A stretch of 64,000 bases of DNA from positions 430,797 to 494,796 of the forward strand of contig NZ_JAFLJM010000001.1 of NCBI RefSeq assembly GCF_017745675.1. The letters are read 5' to 3'. Source of the DNA: Alkalihalobacillus sp. BA299. GTDB taxonomy: Bacteria; Bacillota; Bacilli; Bacillales; Bacillaceae_F. The position numbers and the translations under genes are program-made. Each line of letters begins with the position of its first letter. Position 1 is the first letter of the stretch. The notes under the pieces are model-generated. The model was not told the DNA's origin. It worked only from the letters and a program-made list of their open reading frames with translations, and made no database searches. Positions 1 through 8,798 of the stretch are shown here, piece by piece.

Positions 1-230
1 TTTTAAAAGAGAAAGGAATTATCTTAATCGGGGTTGATGTTCCTTCTGTTGATCCCCTTGATAGTAAGGAACTAGAGGGGCATCATGCTTTGTATGACCA
101 TGGAATACACATTTTAGAGAACGTCATGCTAGACCATATTGATCCTGGAGATTATGAGTTGATTGCTCTGCCACTTCCGCTAAAAGAAGCAGATGGAAGT
201 CCTGTTCGAGCTGTCGTTAGACCGCTCTAG
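1..230 (+). CDS. kynB: Kynurenine formamidase, C-terminal part (cut by window edge)
   Basis: Only the last 75 codons are present; the gene begins before the window. The visible part contains GHHALYDHGIHILENV, DPGDYELIALPLPL and a C-terminal GSPVRAVVRPL, which is the typical end of the cyclase-type formamidase KynB. In the family the enzyme hydrolyses N-formylkynurenine to kynurenine and formate with a metal centre. It lies 52 bp before kynA, the enzyme that makes its substrate, so the two are very probably one operon. The metal-binding N-terminal part cannot be checked here. Confidence 0.9.
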   Translation, partial: LKEKGIILIGVDVPSVDPLDSKELEGHHALYDHGIHILENVMLDHIDPGDYELIALPLPLKEADGSPVRAVVRPL

Positions 231-282
231 GTAGAGCCATTAAAAAAGGTTCCAAAAGGTTCCATTATGGAGGGGTGCGAGG

Positions 283-1137
283 ATGGATTATGATAAAAAG
301 AAACGCAACTCTACAACTGCATCGGAAAAGAATATTCATACTGATTTCACAAATCTAATGACCTACGGTGAATACTTACAACTTGATCAAGTCTTGTCTA
401 GCCAAAAGAGATTATCTAACCATCATGATGAAATGCTCTTTATTATCATTCATCAGGTTAGTGAACTATGGATGAAACTCATTCTCCACGAATTAAATGC
501 AGCGATAGAATCGATTGAGAAGGACGATTTATCTACTTCCTTCAAACAATTAGCAAGAGTATCGAAAATTCAATCTCAAGTGATTCAAGCTTGGGACGTC
601 CTATCAACTTTGACCCCTTCTGAATATACGGAATTTCGCAGCTCCCTAGGTCAGGCCTCTGGGTTTCAATCCTTTCAATATCGGATGATTGAATTTGCAC
701 TTGGTTATAAAACTGATCATATCTTAAAGATTTACAAAAAGGATCTAGAACTTTATGCAAAATTAGAAAAAGCATATAAATCCCCTGGAATTTATGATGT
801 AGCAATAATGCAACTGAATAAAGCTGGATTTCCTATTCACTCTAACGTGCTTAACAGAGATTACTCCACCCCATATCAGGGAGATCGAACTGTGCGTAAG
901 GCATGGTTGGAAGTTTATCGAGATGTAGATCAGTATTGGGATCTATATGAGCTGGCAGAAAAACTTGTTGATATAGAAGATTGTCACCAGCAATGGCGTT
1001 TTCGTCATATGAAAACCGTTGAACGAATTATCGGTTTTAAGGTTGGAACAGGAGGCTCTAGCGGAGTCAATTATTTGAAGAAAGTATTAGACCAACGTTT
1101 CTTTCCTGAATTGTGGGATCTCCGTACTGAGCTGTAA
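283..1137 (+). CDS. kynA: Tryptophan 2,3-dioxygenase
   Basis: Haem enzyme that opens the indole ring of L-tryptophan with O2 to give N-formylkynurenine, the first step of the kynurenine pathway. At 284 aa it has the usual length. Visible signatures are [10 protein letters not shown] near residue 27, [11 protein letters not shown] with His57 (the active-site His of the family), [14 protein letters not shown] with His242 (the axial haem ligand) and GTGGSSG at 255-261 (substrate loop). The ATG is preceded by GGAGGGG at the usual distance. It follows kynB by 52 bp and ends in a terminator-like hairpin, so this looks like the end of a kynBA or kynUBA operon. Cytoplasmic, probably tetrameric. Confidence 0.96.
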   Translation: MDYDKKKRNSTTASEKNIHTDFTNLMTYGEYLQLDQVLSSQKRLSNHHDEMLFIIIHQVSELWMKLILHELNAAIESIEKDDLSTSFKQLARVSKIQSQVIQAWDVLSTLTPSEYTEFRSSLGQASGFQSFQYRMIEFALGYKTDHILKIYKKDLELYAKLEKAYKSPGIYDVAIMQLNKAGFPIHSNVLNRDYSTPYQGDRTVRKAWLEVYRDVDQYWDLYELAEKLVDIEDCHQQWRFRHMKTVERIIGFKVGTGGSSGVNYLKKVLDQRFFPELWDLRTEL

Positions 1138-1178
1138 GCCATTTTTTTACACATGACATATCATATGAAAGACAAAGA

Positions 1179-1217
1179 AAACCTTATCCAAAAGATTATT
1201 CTTGGATAAGGTTTTTA
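1179..1217 (+). terminator. Rho-independent terminator after kynA
   Basis: Perfect 12-bp stem AACCTTATCCAA / TTGGATAAGGTT (1180-1191 and 1202-1213) with a 10-nt loop, followed directly by a T run. It sits 42 bp after the kynA stop. Confidence 0.9.
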
Positions 1218-1308
1218 ATAATATAGCTGGTAGTTTGCCAATATGAGCATAAATATGTGTTGAAAAGAAGATACAACTTGATGATTTATAAAGATTTTTA
1301 CAAATATG

Positions 1309-1334
1309 TGAAACTTTTTACATTTTCATTCGTA
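1309..1334 (+). promoter_or_regulatory. SigW-type ECF promoter of the flotillin gene
   Basis: TGAAAC (1309-1314), exactly 16 bp, then CGTA (1331-1334); the T-rich stretch after the -35 also fits. This is the SigW consensus of Bacillus. In B. subtilis the flotillin operon yuaFGI belongs to the SigW cell-envelope stress regulon, so motif and downstream gene agree. Confidence 0.85.
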
Positions 1335-1416
1335 AGTAAGATATAGCAATACATAAGGTGGCAATCATTGTGAAGCCATCATCATTACTATTTCATTTTT
1401 CTTAGGAGGCGGTTAC

Positions 1417-2928
1417 ATGACGATTTTAACTTTTCTGGCATTTTTAATTCCAGTATTGATACTGGCTGCAATTGGGGGAGTTATTTGGTGGTTCTGGATG
1501 AAATTTCGCTATAAGACTGCGAGATCAAATGAAGCATTAATTATAGCTGGTCCAAAATTAGGAGATCCCAATAAAGAAACCAATATTTTTACGGATAATG
1601 AAGGTCGTTCAATTAAGATCATTCGTGGTGGTGGTCATCTACTAAAGATGCACCAAACGGCAACACCTGTTGATTTAACGTCATTTCAATTAAAGCTAAC
1701 TACACCGCGCGTTTTTACAAATGGCGGGGTTCCAATTATTGCGGATGCCGTTGCAATGGTCACAGTGTCTGACACATTAAAAGGGATTGCCATTTATGCT
1801 GAGCAGTTTTTAGGTAAGGAGCAAAAAGAAATTGAAAGTGAAATTTCAGAAGTACTTAATGCAAACTTACGGGCGATTTTATCGAAAATGACGGTAGAAG
1901 AAATTAACGAAGATCGAGAAGGCTTTAACAAACAAGTAACTGAGGTTGCACAAAATCAGTTAGATAGTATGGGTTTCAAAATCACATCATTAGGATTACA
2001 AGACTTACGTGATGCTGACCCAGAAAATGGATACCTCGAGAACTTAGGTCGACCACGCATTGCTGAAGTTCGAAAACGTGCCGAACTTGCTGAGTCTGAT
2101 AGCGATAAGGAGACACGTATTCACCGAGCGAACAATGACAAAGAAGCGAAGGAACAGGAGTTTCAACGACAAATTGAAATTTCAGAGGCTCAAAAAGAGA
2201 AAGACCTAAAAGACGCAGCAATTAGAGAAGAGACGGAACGGGCGCGCGCGAAATCAGAGCAGTCGTATCAGTTAGAAAAAGCAAAACTAGACAAAGAAGT
2301 TCAAGAAGAGGAGCTTCAACTCCTTGCACGTAAAAAGGAAGAAGAACTACGGATTAAGCACCTTGAAAGAGAACGTGCTGTAAAGTTAGAGGAAGAAGAA
2401 GCAAAAGTCCGTAAAGCTAAAACTGACGCTAACTTCTATGAAACTACGAAAAAAGCAGAAGCAGATGCTGAGAAATCTCGGATTGAAGGGGAAACGAAGG
2501 CGAGGATTAAACGGGAAGAAGGTCTTGCTGAGGCAGAAGTTATTCGTAAGCGCGGGGAAGCCGAAGCTGAAGCGAAACGTTTATTGGCTGAAGCCATTGC
2601 TAAACATGGTGAAGTCATTATTGTCGAAAAACTAATCGAAATGTTACCACAGTTTGCTGAAGCCATTTCTAAACCATTATCTAATATTGAATCTGTGAAA
2701 ATTATCGACACCGGTAATGGTAACGGAGTAGCCTCGTATAGTAAAAGTATTACAAACACCATGGCACAAGTGCAAGAGCCTTTAAAAGAGCTGACCGGAC
2801 TTGATATTTCAAAGCTATTAACGGACCTCGTAAATAGAGGAAATACTCATACTGTCGTACGTACAGAAGCAGCTCAGCCTAATCATAGTCAGAACGCAGA
2901 AACTACAAATATTGAAACTAAGCCATAG
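1417..2928 (+). CDS. floT: Flotillin (FloT/YuaG family) membrane microdomain scaffold
   Basis: 503-aa protein (B. subtilis FloT is about 509 aa). A hydrophobic N-terminal hairpin (residues 2-28) is followed by an SPFH/PHB domain (about 30-190) and a long charged coiled coil (about 190-400) rich in Glu-Ala repeats such as RGEAEAEAKRLLAEA, the flotillin domain. It scaffolds functional membrane microdomains at the inner face of the cell membrane. The start has AGGAGGCGG six bases upstream. A SigW-type promoter lies 83 bp upstream. Unlike the B. subtilis yuaF-yuaG arrangement no NfeD-like gene precedes it, so it is transcribed alone here. Confidence 0.93.
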   Translation: MTILTFLAFLIPVLILAAIGGVIWWFWMKFRYKTARSNEALIIAGPKLGDPNKETNIFTDNEGRSIKIIRGGGHLLKMHQTATPVDLTSFQLKLTTPRVFTNGGVPIIADAVAMVTVSDTLKGIAIYAEQFLGKEQKEIESEISEVLNANLRAILSKMTVEEINEDREGFNKQVTEVAQNQLDSMGFKITSLGLQDLRDADPENGYLENLGRPRIAEVRKRAELAESDSDKETRIHRANNDKEAKEQEFQRQIEISEAQKEKDLKDAAIREETERARAKSEQSYQLEKAKLDKEVQEEELQLLARKKEEELRIKHLERERAVKLEEEEAKVRKAKTDANFYETTKKAEADAEKSRIEGETKARIKREEGLAEAEVIRKRGEAEAEAKRLLAEAIAKHGEVIIVEKLIEMLPQFAEAISKPLSNIESVKIIDTGNGNGVASYSKSITNTMAQVQEPLKELTGLDISKLLTDLVNRGNTHTVVRTEAAQPNHSQNAETTNIETKP

Positions 2929-2931
2929 AAA

Positions 2932-2978
2932 AACAGCACCCCAAATGTTAGTTCGTGTCTAACATTTGGGGTGCTGTT
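2932..2978. terminator. Long hairpin between convergent genes, IS-end-like
   Basis: Perfect 20-bp stem (2932-2951 and 2959-2978) with a 7-nt loop. On the minus strand it is followed by TTTTC, so it can end the small minus-strand gene at 3033-3191; on the plus strand it lies directly after the flotillin stop but has no T run. The core GCACCCCAAATGTTAG closely resembles the GCACCCCAAAAGTTAG hairpin at the IS left end at 63.88 kb. Confidence 0.7.
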
Positions 2979-3032
2979 CATAATAGTTAGCGTCCATTTA
3001 TTTATATTGGGAACATTTGTAACTATTTGTTA

Positions 3033-3191
3033 CTATGGACCATCTTCAAGTAAATTTTCTTCTTCTAAAATTTTTTGTACTTTATCAAAGCCAAATCCTT
3101 TAATAGGGCCTGAGTTAATTCCGATTAGGGCAGCAGCTGTCATCATAATGGCTAAAGCAATGTATGATTGTTTCCCAGCCCAATCCAACAT
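3033..3191 (-). CDS. Small single-span membrane protein, unknown
   Basis: 52 codons from the ATG at 3191, ending in EEENLLEDGP. Residues 8-28 (QSYIALAIMMTAAALIGINSG) form one probable membrane span followed by a short charged tail. A very strong AGGAGGAGG lies about 30 nt upstream of this ATG, and the frame stays open back through it (LHHLEIDRS), so the true start may be a non-standard codon nearer that site. The hairpin at 2932-2978 would end its transcript. No family recognised. The reverse complement reads as a longer plus-strand frame, which I take as a shadow. Confidence 0.5.
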   Translation of the reverse strand: MLDWAGKQSYIALAIMMTAAALIGINSGPIKGFGFDKVQKILEEENLLEDGP

Positions 3192-3436
3192 CGAACGATC
3201 AATTTCTAGATGGTGAAGATCCTCCTCCTGAAGAATGAAATTATAATTGCGTTAATTTACAATTAATACTCTTTTTTTACACCCCGTTTACCCGATAAAA
3301 AAACCTAATTCAGGGTTAATAGCATTCGAGATGGATTAAAACATTTAGTAGTGGAGCGAAATGACTTGAGAAATTTACAGAAATATTGGATTATAGATAA
3401 GTGTTCTTGTTGATGTTTAAAATTTTGGAGGAAAAT

Positions 3437-4864
3437 ATGAAAACAAAAATCAATTCAAAAGCGATCCTAATCACCTTTATGATTGGTGCATTTTTTGCAA
3501 TATTAAACGAAACCTTGTTGAACATTGCCCTAACGGAATTAATGAGAGTTTTCAATGTTGATGCTCCAACAATTCAATGGTTGGTAACTGGATTTATGCT
3601 GGTGATGGGTGTATTAATGCCTGTTTCTGCCTTGTTGATTCAGTGGTTCACTACAAGACAAATGTTTATCGGTATCATGACTGTATTTTTATTCGGGACA
3701 GTTATTGCTGCGTGTGCTATTAATTTTTCTATGCTTTTAGCTGGGAGAATGATCCAAGCTGTAGGTACTGGGTTATTAATACCTGTTATTATGAATGCTT
3801 TTCTTTTCATTTATCGACCAGAAGTTCGTGGGAAAATTATGGGGACGTTTGGGTTAGTCATTATGTTTGCTCCGGCAATCGGCCCCACTTTGTCTGGAGT
3901 TATTGTTGACTTAGTGGGGTGGCGCTGGTTATTCATCACCGTTATTCCTTTTGCTGTATTTTCGATTTTATTTGCTTTGAAATTTTTGGAAAACGTTGGA
4001 GAAGTAACTCGTCCTAAAGTAGATATTTTCTCGATTATTCTATCTACAATCGGAATTGGAGGAGTCGTTTATGGATTTAGCAGTGCAGGGGAAGATTCGG
4101 AAGGGTTTAGATCCGTCACGATCATTTCTATCATATTAATTAGTTTAATTAGTTTAACGATGTTCGTATGGCGTCAATTGAAATTAGATGAACCATTATT
4201 AGATGTCCGTGTGTTTAAATATAATAGTTTTTCACGTGGAATCAGCCTTTTTGTCATTGTCATTATGGCCATGTTTGCTTCTGAGATTGTGATGCCCATG
4301 TATTTACAAGGACCACTTGGATATTCTGCAAAGGTAGCTGGTCTGTTACTTTTACCAGGAGCATTATTAAACGGCGTCATGTCACCCATAATGGGAACAT
4401 TATTCGACAAGTACGGTCCAAGGAAATTGATCATACCTGGTACTATTGTATTAGTCGGAGTTATGATTTTCTATAGTAACATAAGTACTTCAATCCCGAT
4501 TTGGTCATTTATCCTTGTGTATATTGCATTGATGATGTCGATTTCGGCAATAATGATGCCTGCGCAAACGAATGCATTAAATATATTACCGCAGAAGTTA
4601 TACCCACATGGGACAGCAATCGCAAGCACATTACAGCCAATTGCAGGCGCATTAGGAGTTTCGGTCTTTGTAAGTATAATGACTCAAAGTCGCACCAATT
4701 TCTTAGAAGAACAATCAAGTCCAATTAGTGAGCAACTCATAACTGAAGCGATGACATATGGTGTACACCATGCGTATTGGTTTGCACTGGCTTTATGTGT
4801 GGTAGCATTATTGATCGCACTTTTTATCAAAAAGTCTATTGCTCCAGATTTTACTCAAGCTTAA
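3437..4864 (+). CDS. MFS drug exporter, DHA2 (EmrB/QacA, LmrB-like) family
   Basis: 475-aa proton-driven exporter with about 14 hydrophobic segments. Visible family features are FFAILNETLLNIAL in the first helix, PTIQWLVTGFMLVMG in the second, the GRMIQAVGTGLLIPV segment and motif C (GLVIMFAPAIGPTLSG) in helix 5. The closest family types are LmrB and YhcA of Bacillus (lincomycin/multidrug efflux), but the substrate cannot be read from sequence. Start chosen at ATG 3437, seven bases after GGAGG; an in-frame ATG 36 bp upstream lacks a binding site. No regulator lies next to it. Confidence 0.9.
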   Translation: MKTKINSKAILITFMIGAFFAILNETLLNIALTELMRVFNVDAPTIQWLVTGFMLVMGVLMPVSALLIQWFTTRQMFIGIMTVFLFGTVIAACAINFSMLLAGRMIQAVGTGLLIPVIMNAFLFIYRPEVRGKIMGTFGLVIMFAPAIGPTLSGVIVDLVGWRWLFITVIPFAVFSILFALKFLENVGEVTRPKVDIFSIILSTIGIGGVVYGFSSAGEDSEGFRSVTIISIILISLISLTMFVWRQLKLDEPLLDVRVFKYNSFSRGISLFVIVIMAMFASEIVMPMYLQGPLGYSAKVAGLLLLPGALLNGVMSPIMGTLFDKYGPRKLIIPGTIVLVGVMIFYSNISTSIPIWSFILVYIALMMSISAIMMPAQTNALNILPQKLYPHGTAIASTLQPIAGALGVSVFVSIMTQSRTNFLEEQSSPISEQLITEAMTYGVHHAYWFALALCVVALLIALFIKKSIAPDFTQA

Positions 4865-5029
4865 AGTGCAAGGAAGGGGTCATTTAAACTTTCTTATTCT
4901 TAAATAAAAAGTAGATAAAAAGTTGTATTTTTTGGTGAATTATTAGAATATTGTGGTAAGATATTCACAGGTCTTTTTGAAGTGTACGATAGAAGTGGGA
5001 TAACAACATGATAAGGAGGATTTTTTATT

Positions 5030-6712
5030 TTGTCTTTTTTAAAAAATTTATCGATTCGTATTAAATTATTTTTAATTTTTAGCATTGTATTGCTATCATT
5101 TTTCGGGGGATTTGCATTTGTTTTCTTAGAATTAGATAAAGCAAATCATGAGGTCGAAACATTAGAGCATCGTGGAGAACGTGCTCTAATAATAACCGAT
5201 ATAGCCGCAATATTTCGTGCAAAGTTTATCCAAATAAGTGAATATGAACGTACTGGCAGCTTTAATCAAAATTCATACGATGAATTTAATACGAAACTTA
5301 CTAGCATTCTAGAGGAAATCGAAAGTCGCATGGAGACTGATAAGCAACAAGAGTTATACCAACTGATTGCCCAGAACAATCGAAAAATGGATCAAGCTAA
5401 AGATCAATTGATACTAATTGAAGGTGCCAATCAATCTATTATGGAAGAATTGAATAAGATTAGAGAAGAAACGGCGATGGCCGCACTCGAGTTATCCGAC
5501 TTAATAGTTTTAGATTTAGAGTCCGCTGGAGAAAGTGCTAAAGCCGCTATATCTCATACAAAAGTTGTCCTTATTGTAGCTATTAGCATAGCTATAGTGA
5601 TAGGTACACTGCTTGTTATATTCTTTAGCAGCTACTTATCTAAATCTTTAAATCGAGTAGCTGAGACAGCGGATAATATTAGTAAAGGAAATCTTCAGAT
5701 TGAAAAAATAAATGTAAATTCGAAAGATGAAATCGGGCGTATGAGTGATGCAATGAATAAGATGGTAGATCAACTACGTGATCTAATCTTCCAAATTTCT
5801 AGTACTTCCGATCAAGTTGCAGTATCAGCCGAACAATTAACTGCTAGTGCAGAGGAAACGAGCACGGCTACAGATAGTATTACAAATTCTATTCAAGAAG
5901 TAGCTTCGGGAGCTGAAAGACAAGCAGAGGGTGCAAACTCTTTAACAGAAGTGGCAAATGAAATATCAAATGGTATGGGGAAAATTGCGCATAATATGGA
6001 CGAAGTACATCATTTAGCAGGTATCTCTTATGAAAAAGCTAATGAAGGAACTGGCGTTATTATGAGGTCTGTCGAACATATGAAGTTGAACATCAACGAA
6101 AAAACGATGACGACATCTGAAATTGTTAAAAAATTAGGAGATAAATCAACTGAAATAGGTAATATTATTAACCTTATAACTGATGTTGCAGAACAAACCA
6201 ATTTATTAGCGTTAAATGCTGCAATTGAAGCTGCAAGAGCTGGTGAGCATGGAAAAGGCTTTGCAGTTGTTGCAGATGAGGTCCGTAAATTGGCTGAGCA
6301 ATCTAGTCAATCTGCTGGGCAAATTGGTATGCTCATAAATGACATCCAAAAAGGCATACATGAATCTGTGTTAGCTATGGATAATGTAAAGCAGGCAGTA
6401 GAAGAGGGAATTGTTTATGCTGAAAATGCTGGTGATTCTTTTGAAGGTATTAATGGCGCTATTGATCAAGTTTTGTCACAAATACAAGAAGTTGCTATTG
6501 CTTTACATGAAGTTACAGTCAGTTCAGATACAATGATTAGCTCCGTAAATGAAATGACGGAAATCACAAAGAATTCAGCGAGCAATTCACAAAATGTAGC
6601 CTCTTCAGCAGAAGAACAAAATGCTTCTATGCAAGAAATAACAGCTTCAGCAGAAACGTTGAGTCAGATGGCAGAAGAATTACAGAACTCTGTTAAGAGG
6701 TTTACAGTGTAA
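5030..6712 (+). CDS. Methyl-accepting chemotaxis protein
   Basis: 560 aa starting with TTG nine bases after AAGGAGGA. TM helix 1 (about 11-31), an extracytoplasmic helical region of about 145 residues (four-helix-bundle type, rich in Glu/Gln), TM helix 2 (178-200), HAMP (about 200-253) and a long coiled-coil signalling domain. The highly conserved hairpin tip is intact at about 386-424 ([20 protein letters not shown], then [18 protein letters not shown]). It senses an unknown ligand and controls the CheA kinase. Single gene; no che genes nearby. A plausible SigD promoter was not found. Confidence 0.95.
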   Translation: MSFLKNLSIRIKLFLIFSIVLLSFFGGFAFVFLELDKANHEVETLEHRGERALIITDIAAIFRAKFIQISEYERTGSFNQNSYDEFNTKLTSILEEIESRMETDKQQELYQLIAQNNRKMDQAKDQLILIEGANQSIMEELNKIREETAMAALELSDLIVLDLESAGESAKAAISHTKVVLIVAISIAIVIGTLLVIFFSSYLSKSLNRVAETADNISKGNLQIEKINVNSKDEIGRMSDAMNKMVDQLRDLIFQISSTSDQVAVSAEQLTASAEETSTATDSITNSIQEVASGAERQAEGANSLTEVANEISNGMGKIAHNMDEVHHLAGISYEKANEGTGVIMRSVEHMKLNINEKTMTTSEIVKKLGDKSTEIGNIINLITDVAEQTNLLALNAAIEAARAGEHGKGFAVVADEVRKLAEQSSQSAGQIGMLINDIQKGIHESVLAMDNVKQAVEEGIVYAENAGDSFEGINGAIDQVLSQIQEVAIALHEVTVSSDTMISSVNEMTEITKNSASNSQNVASSAEEQNASMQEITASAETLSQMAEELQNSVKRFTV

Positions 6713-6742
6713 AGTTTTTCACATTAATAGATTATATGAAAA

Positions 6743-6783
6743 AGGGTAATTCAATAAACATGTATTGAATTACTCTTTTTTTA
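6743..6783 (+). terminator. Terminator after the chemoreceptor gene
   Basis: 14-bp stem (6743-6756 with 6763-6776, one G-T pair), 6-nt loop AACATG, then a run of T. It lies 30 bp after the stop codon. Confidence 0.9.
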
Positions 6784-6913
6784 AAGCCTATCGATTTTTA
6801 CTCGATTTATCTCATACTCTTAGGGGACAAAGTGAGGCCCATGCTGAAGAAGTGTCGAAACAACCGTGAAATTTGTAAATATGTGTCTTTATTCAGAAAA
6901 TTCGATAAAATAA

Positions 6914-6942
6914 TTGACACAGCTCCTCAGCTATTTTATAGT
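6914..6942 (+). promoter_or_regulatory. SigA promoter of the truncated acyl-CoA ligase gene
   Basis: TTGACA (6914-6919), 17 bp, TATAGT (6937-6942): a near-consensus vegetative promoter about 200 bp upstream of the gene at 7140. TetR-like palindromes follow it at 6961 and 7031. The region 6784-6913 holds nothing else that I recognise. Confidence 0.75.
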
Positions 6943-6960
6943 GTTTATAAGAATATACAT

Positions 6961-6974
6961 ACTGACTAGTTAGT
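6961..6974. promoter_or_regulatory. TetR-like operator palindrome ACTGACTAGTTAGT
   Basis: 14-bp palindrome with one asymmetric position per arm, preceded by AT. It lies 18 bp after the -10 box, where a bound repressor would block transcription. It resembles ACTAACCGGTCAGT at 31039 and the ATACTGACTGGT read on the minus strand at 24.8 kb. Confidence 0.5.
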
Positions 6975-7030
6975 TATGGCAAAAATAATGTGATCGCAAT
7001 GACTGCTAGTAGGTAACATTAGGCTAAACC

Positions 7031-7046
7031 GACCGATCGTACGGTC
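7031..7046. promoter_or_regulatory. TetR-like operator GACCGATCGTACGGTC
   Basis: 16-bp imperfect palindrome (GACCG...CGGTC). The same 16-bp layout recurs at 7794-7809 (GACCGATCCATCGGTC), on the other side of the ligand-less acyl-CoA ligase remnant and near the tetR gene at 8114. Confidence 0.55.
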
Positions 7047-7139
7047 GAAAACCGGTTACTTTGAAAGCGTTATCTCATTTGGAGTTCTATCCCGTTTCTT
7101 TCGTTTGATTTGTAATTACAGATAAAAAGGAGAGATTCT

Positions 7140-7661
7140 ATGAATCTTTATACAAATCTTTCAAACGCATTCAATCATTTTCCAGAAAAAGAGGCTTATA
7201 TATTTTTAAATGAAAGTACAACCTACAAAGAATTACATCGTATGGTCAACAAATTTGCTCATAGTTTATCAAAACAAGGTGTTGGAAAAGGGGATATGGC
7301 CACAATGGATGAAGAGGGGTATTTTTACATTGTGGACAGAAAGAAAGATATGATCAATGTCGGCGGATATAATGTATATCCAAGGGAAATAGAAGAAGTA
7401 CTATATGATCACCCAGATATTGTAGAAGCAGCCGTAATTGGAGTTCCAGACGAAAGTTACGGAGAAGCCGTTAAAGCATTTGTCGTTTCTAAAAATGAAA
7501 CATTAACAGAAGACGAATTAAAACGCTATTTTGATGATAAATTAGTGAAATACAAAAGACCAAAGTTTATTGAGTTTCTATCTGAATTACCGAAAAACAC
7601 AACGGGTAAAATTTTACGGAAAAATTTAAGAAATATTGGGCAGCAAACTCAAGTAAAATAG
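7140..7661 (+). pseudogene. Acyl-CoA ligase with a large in-frame internal deletion
   Basis: 173 aa where the family has about 500-520. Residues 1-52 match the N-terminus of long-chain fatty-acid CoA ligases ([31 protein letters not shown]). Residue 53 onward is the C-terminal domain ([37 protein letters not shown], and the catalytic-lysine tail [13 protein letters not shown]). Everything between, about 340 residues including the P-loop-like ATP/AMP motif and the acyl pocket, is missing. The join lies at GD-MA (about 7290-7300), where intact proteins carry similar GD-x-A segments in both places, so deletion between short repeats is likely. The frame, binding site (AAAGGAGAGA), promoter and terminator remain. 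Probably not an active ligase. Confidence 0.85.
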
Positions 7662-7668
7662 TTTATTT

Positions 7669-7714
7669 GAAAACAACGGATTTATCCGACATTCGATAAC
7701 TCCGTTGTTTTTTG
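7669..7714 (+). terminator. Terminator after the truncated acyl-CoA ligase
   Basis: 11-bp stem AAAACAACGGA / TCCGTTGTTTT (7670-7680 and 7701-7711) followed by T residues. Confidence 0.85.
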
Positions 7715-7753
7715 TTACTAGTAGGTTAATTTTAAGTAAATTTAGCATTTGTG

Positions 7754-7809
7754 TTGACAATTTGAAAGAATATTCATACTATTGATTTATACTGACCGAT
7801 CCATCGGTC
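7754..7809 (+). promoter_or_regulatory. Promoter with overlapping TetR-type operator
   Basis: TTGACA (7754-7759), 17 bp, TACTAT (7777-7782), then the palindrome GACCGATCCATCGGTC at 7794-7809 (7-bp arms, CC centre) near the expected transcription start. It would drive the 59-aa gene at 7852 and perhaps tetR at 8114; the TetR protein is the obvious candidate binder. Confidence 0.7.
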
Positions 7810-7851
7810 GGAAATGGAGTGTCTGCATTAATTAACTGAGGTGAATGAAGT

Positions 7852-8031
7852 ATGGATAAAATTATTCAATTACTAAATGGCTCAATAACGGAACTTAATA
7901 AATTGGAGAAAGAATTAAAAAATTTAAATGAAGAAGAATTAGGACAAATCGCAGCTTCCTATCCGTTCAATGACTACTTTCATGAACTCGTAATGAAGCT
8001 AGAAAAATGGAAAAGCGAACTTGAAAAATGA
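7852..8031 (+). CDS. 59-aa helical hypothetical protein
   Basis: ATG 7852 to TGA 8029-8031, 59 aa, with a GAGGTGAATGAAG Shine-Dalgarno region directly upstream. The product is charged and probably helical: an N-terminal heptad-like stretch (IIQLLNGSITELNKLEKELK), a central ASYPFNDYFHEL and a C-terminal LEKWKSELEK. No family recognised. It sits between a promoter/operator and the tetR gene 82 bp downstream, so it is probably co-transcribed with that regulator and shares its control. Confidence 0.6.
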   Translation: MDKIIQLLNGSITELNKLEKELKNLNEEELGQIAASYPFNDYFHELVMKLEKWKSELEK

Positions 8032-8113
8032 CTAATTGTCATTCGGTCGTTTATCGTAGATTACAGATTAATTTAACTTAAGAAATAGGGTTGACTGAAT
8101 GGAGGAAAAGGAA

Positions 8114-8737
8114 GTGTCAGAGAATACAAAAAAGAAAATAACCAATGCAGCTTTAGCACTTTTTAAAGAAAGAGGCTTCCATGAAGTTACAGTCCGTATG
8201 ATTGCAAAGGAAGCGGGAATATCTAATGGTGGCTTCTACCATCACTTTCATTCTAAAGACGAACTTCTTTATAAATTGAATGACTCGATCCTTACATACG
8301 TTATGGAAACGGGAAGAGCCGCAACAGTTGGAAAAGAAAGTCCAGTTGATAAACTAGCCGCGATGATCCGAACCTTCATCATGGCGTTTGATGTCTACAA
8401 TTTAGAAGTGAGTGTTATGTATCGTGAAGGTCATTATCTCGCACCGGAATACTTTGAGAAAATTAAGCAAAAGAGAGATGAATATGAGAGTTATATTTTT
8501 TCAATCTTAGAAGCAGGAATTCAGACTAGCGAAATTCGTAAAAGTACGCCTCTTCTCTTAAATGGAATGGCAATTTTCGGGATGATTAACTGGACGTATC
8601 AATGGTATGAAAGAAATCGCAGTATTTCGATAGATCAAATAGCTGATGTATATATAGATTTTCTATTCAATGCATTACTGACGAAGAAAACAAAACAGAA
8701 TCCAAAATATGAACAGTATTTTCTTGAAGATGAGTAA
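8114..8737 (+). CDS. TetR/AcrR-family transcriptional repressor
   Basis: 207 aa from GTG 8114, which lies eight bases after GGAGG; an in-frame ATG at 8099 lies upstream of that site and is less likely. The N-terminal HTH is clear (KITNAALALFKERGFHEVTV, then MIAKEAGISNGGFYHHF). The C-terminal ligand domain (about 55-200) is helical and ends in a YxxFLFNALL type helix. Operators with the family's palindromic shape lie at 7031 and 7794, and similar ones elsewhere in the window near genes or remnants of acyl-CoA metabolism. By context it may have controlled fatty-acid use, in the manner of FadR/PaaR-type regulators; the ligand is unknown. Confidence 0.85.
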   Translation: MSENTKKKITNAALALFKERGFHEVTVRMIAKEAGISNGGFYHHFHSKDELLYKLNDSILTYVMETGRAATVGKESPVDKLAAMIRTFIMAFDVYNLEVSVMYREGHYLAPEYFEKIKQKRDEYESYIFSILEAGIQTSEIRKSTPLLLNGMAIFGMINWTYQWYERNRSISIDQIADVYIDFLFNALLTKKTKQNPKYEQYFLEDE

Positions 8738-8798
8738 AGGCATGCAACCTAATAGATAGATTACTAATTTAAATAAAAAACTTAGAGAGAGATAGTAA

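Noticed and set aside
2971..3216. 81-codon plus-strand frame after flotillin
   Set aside because: It reads through the convergent hairpin and is the antisense of the small minus-strand membrane protein, which has the better codon pattern and an RBS. The plus frame has no binding site.
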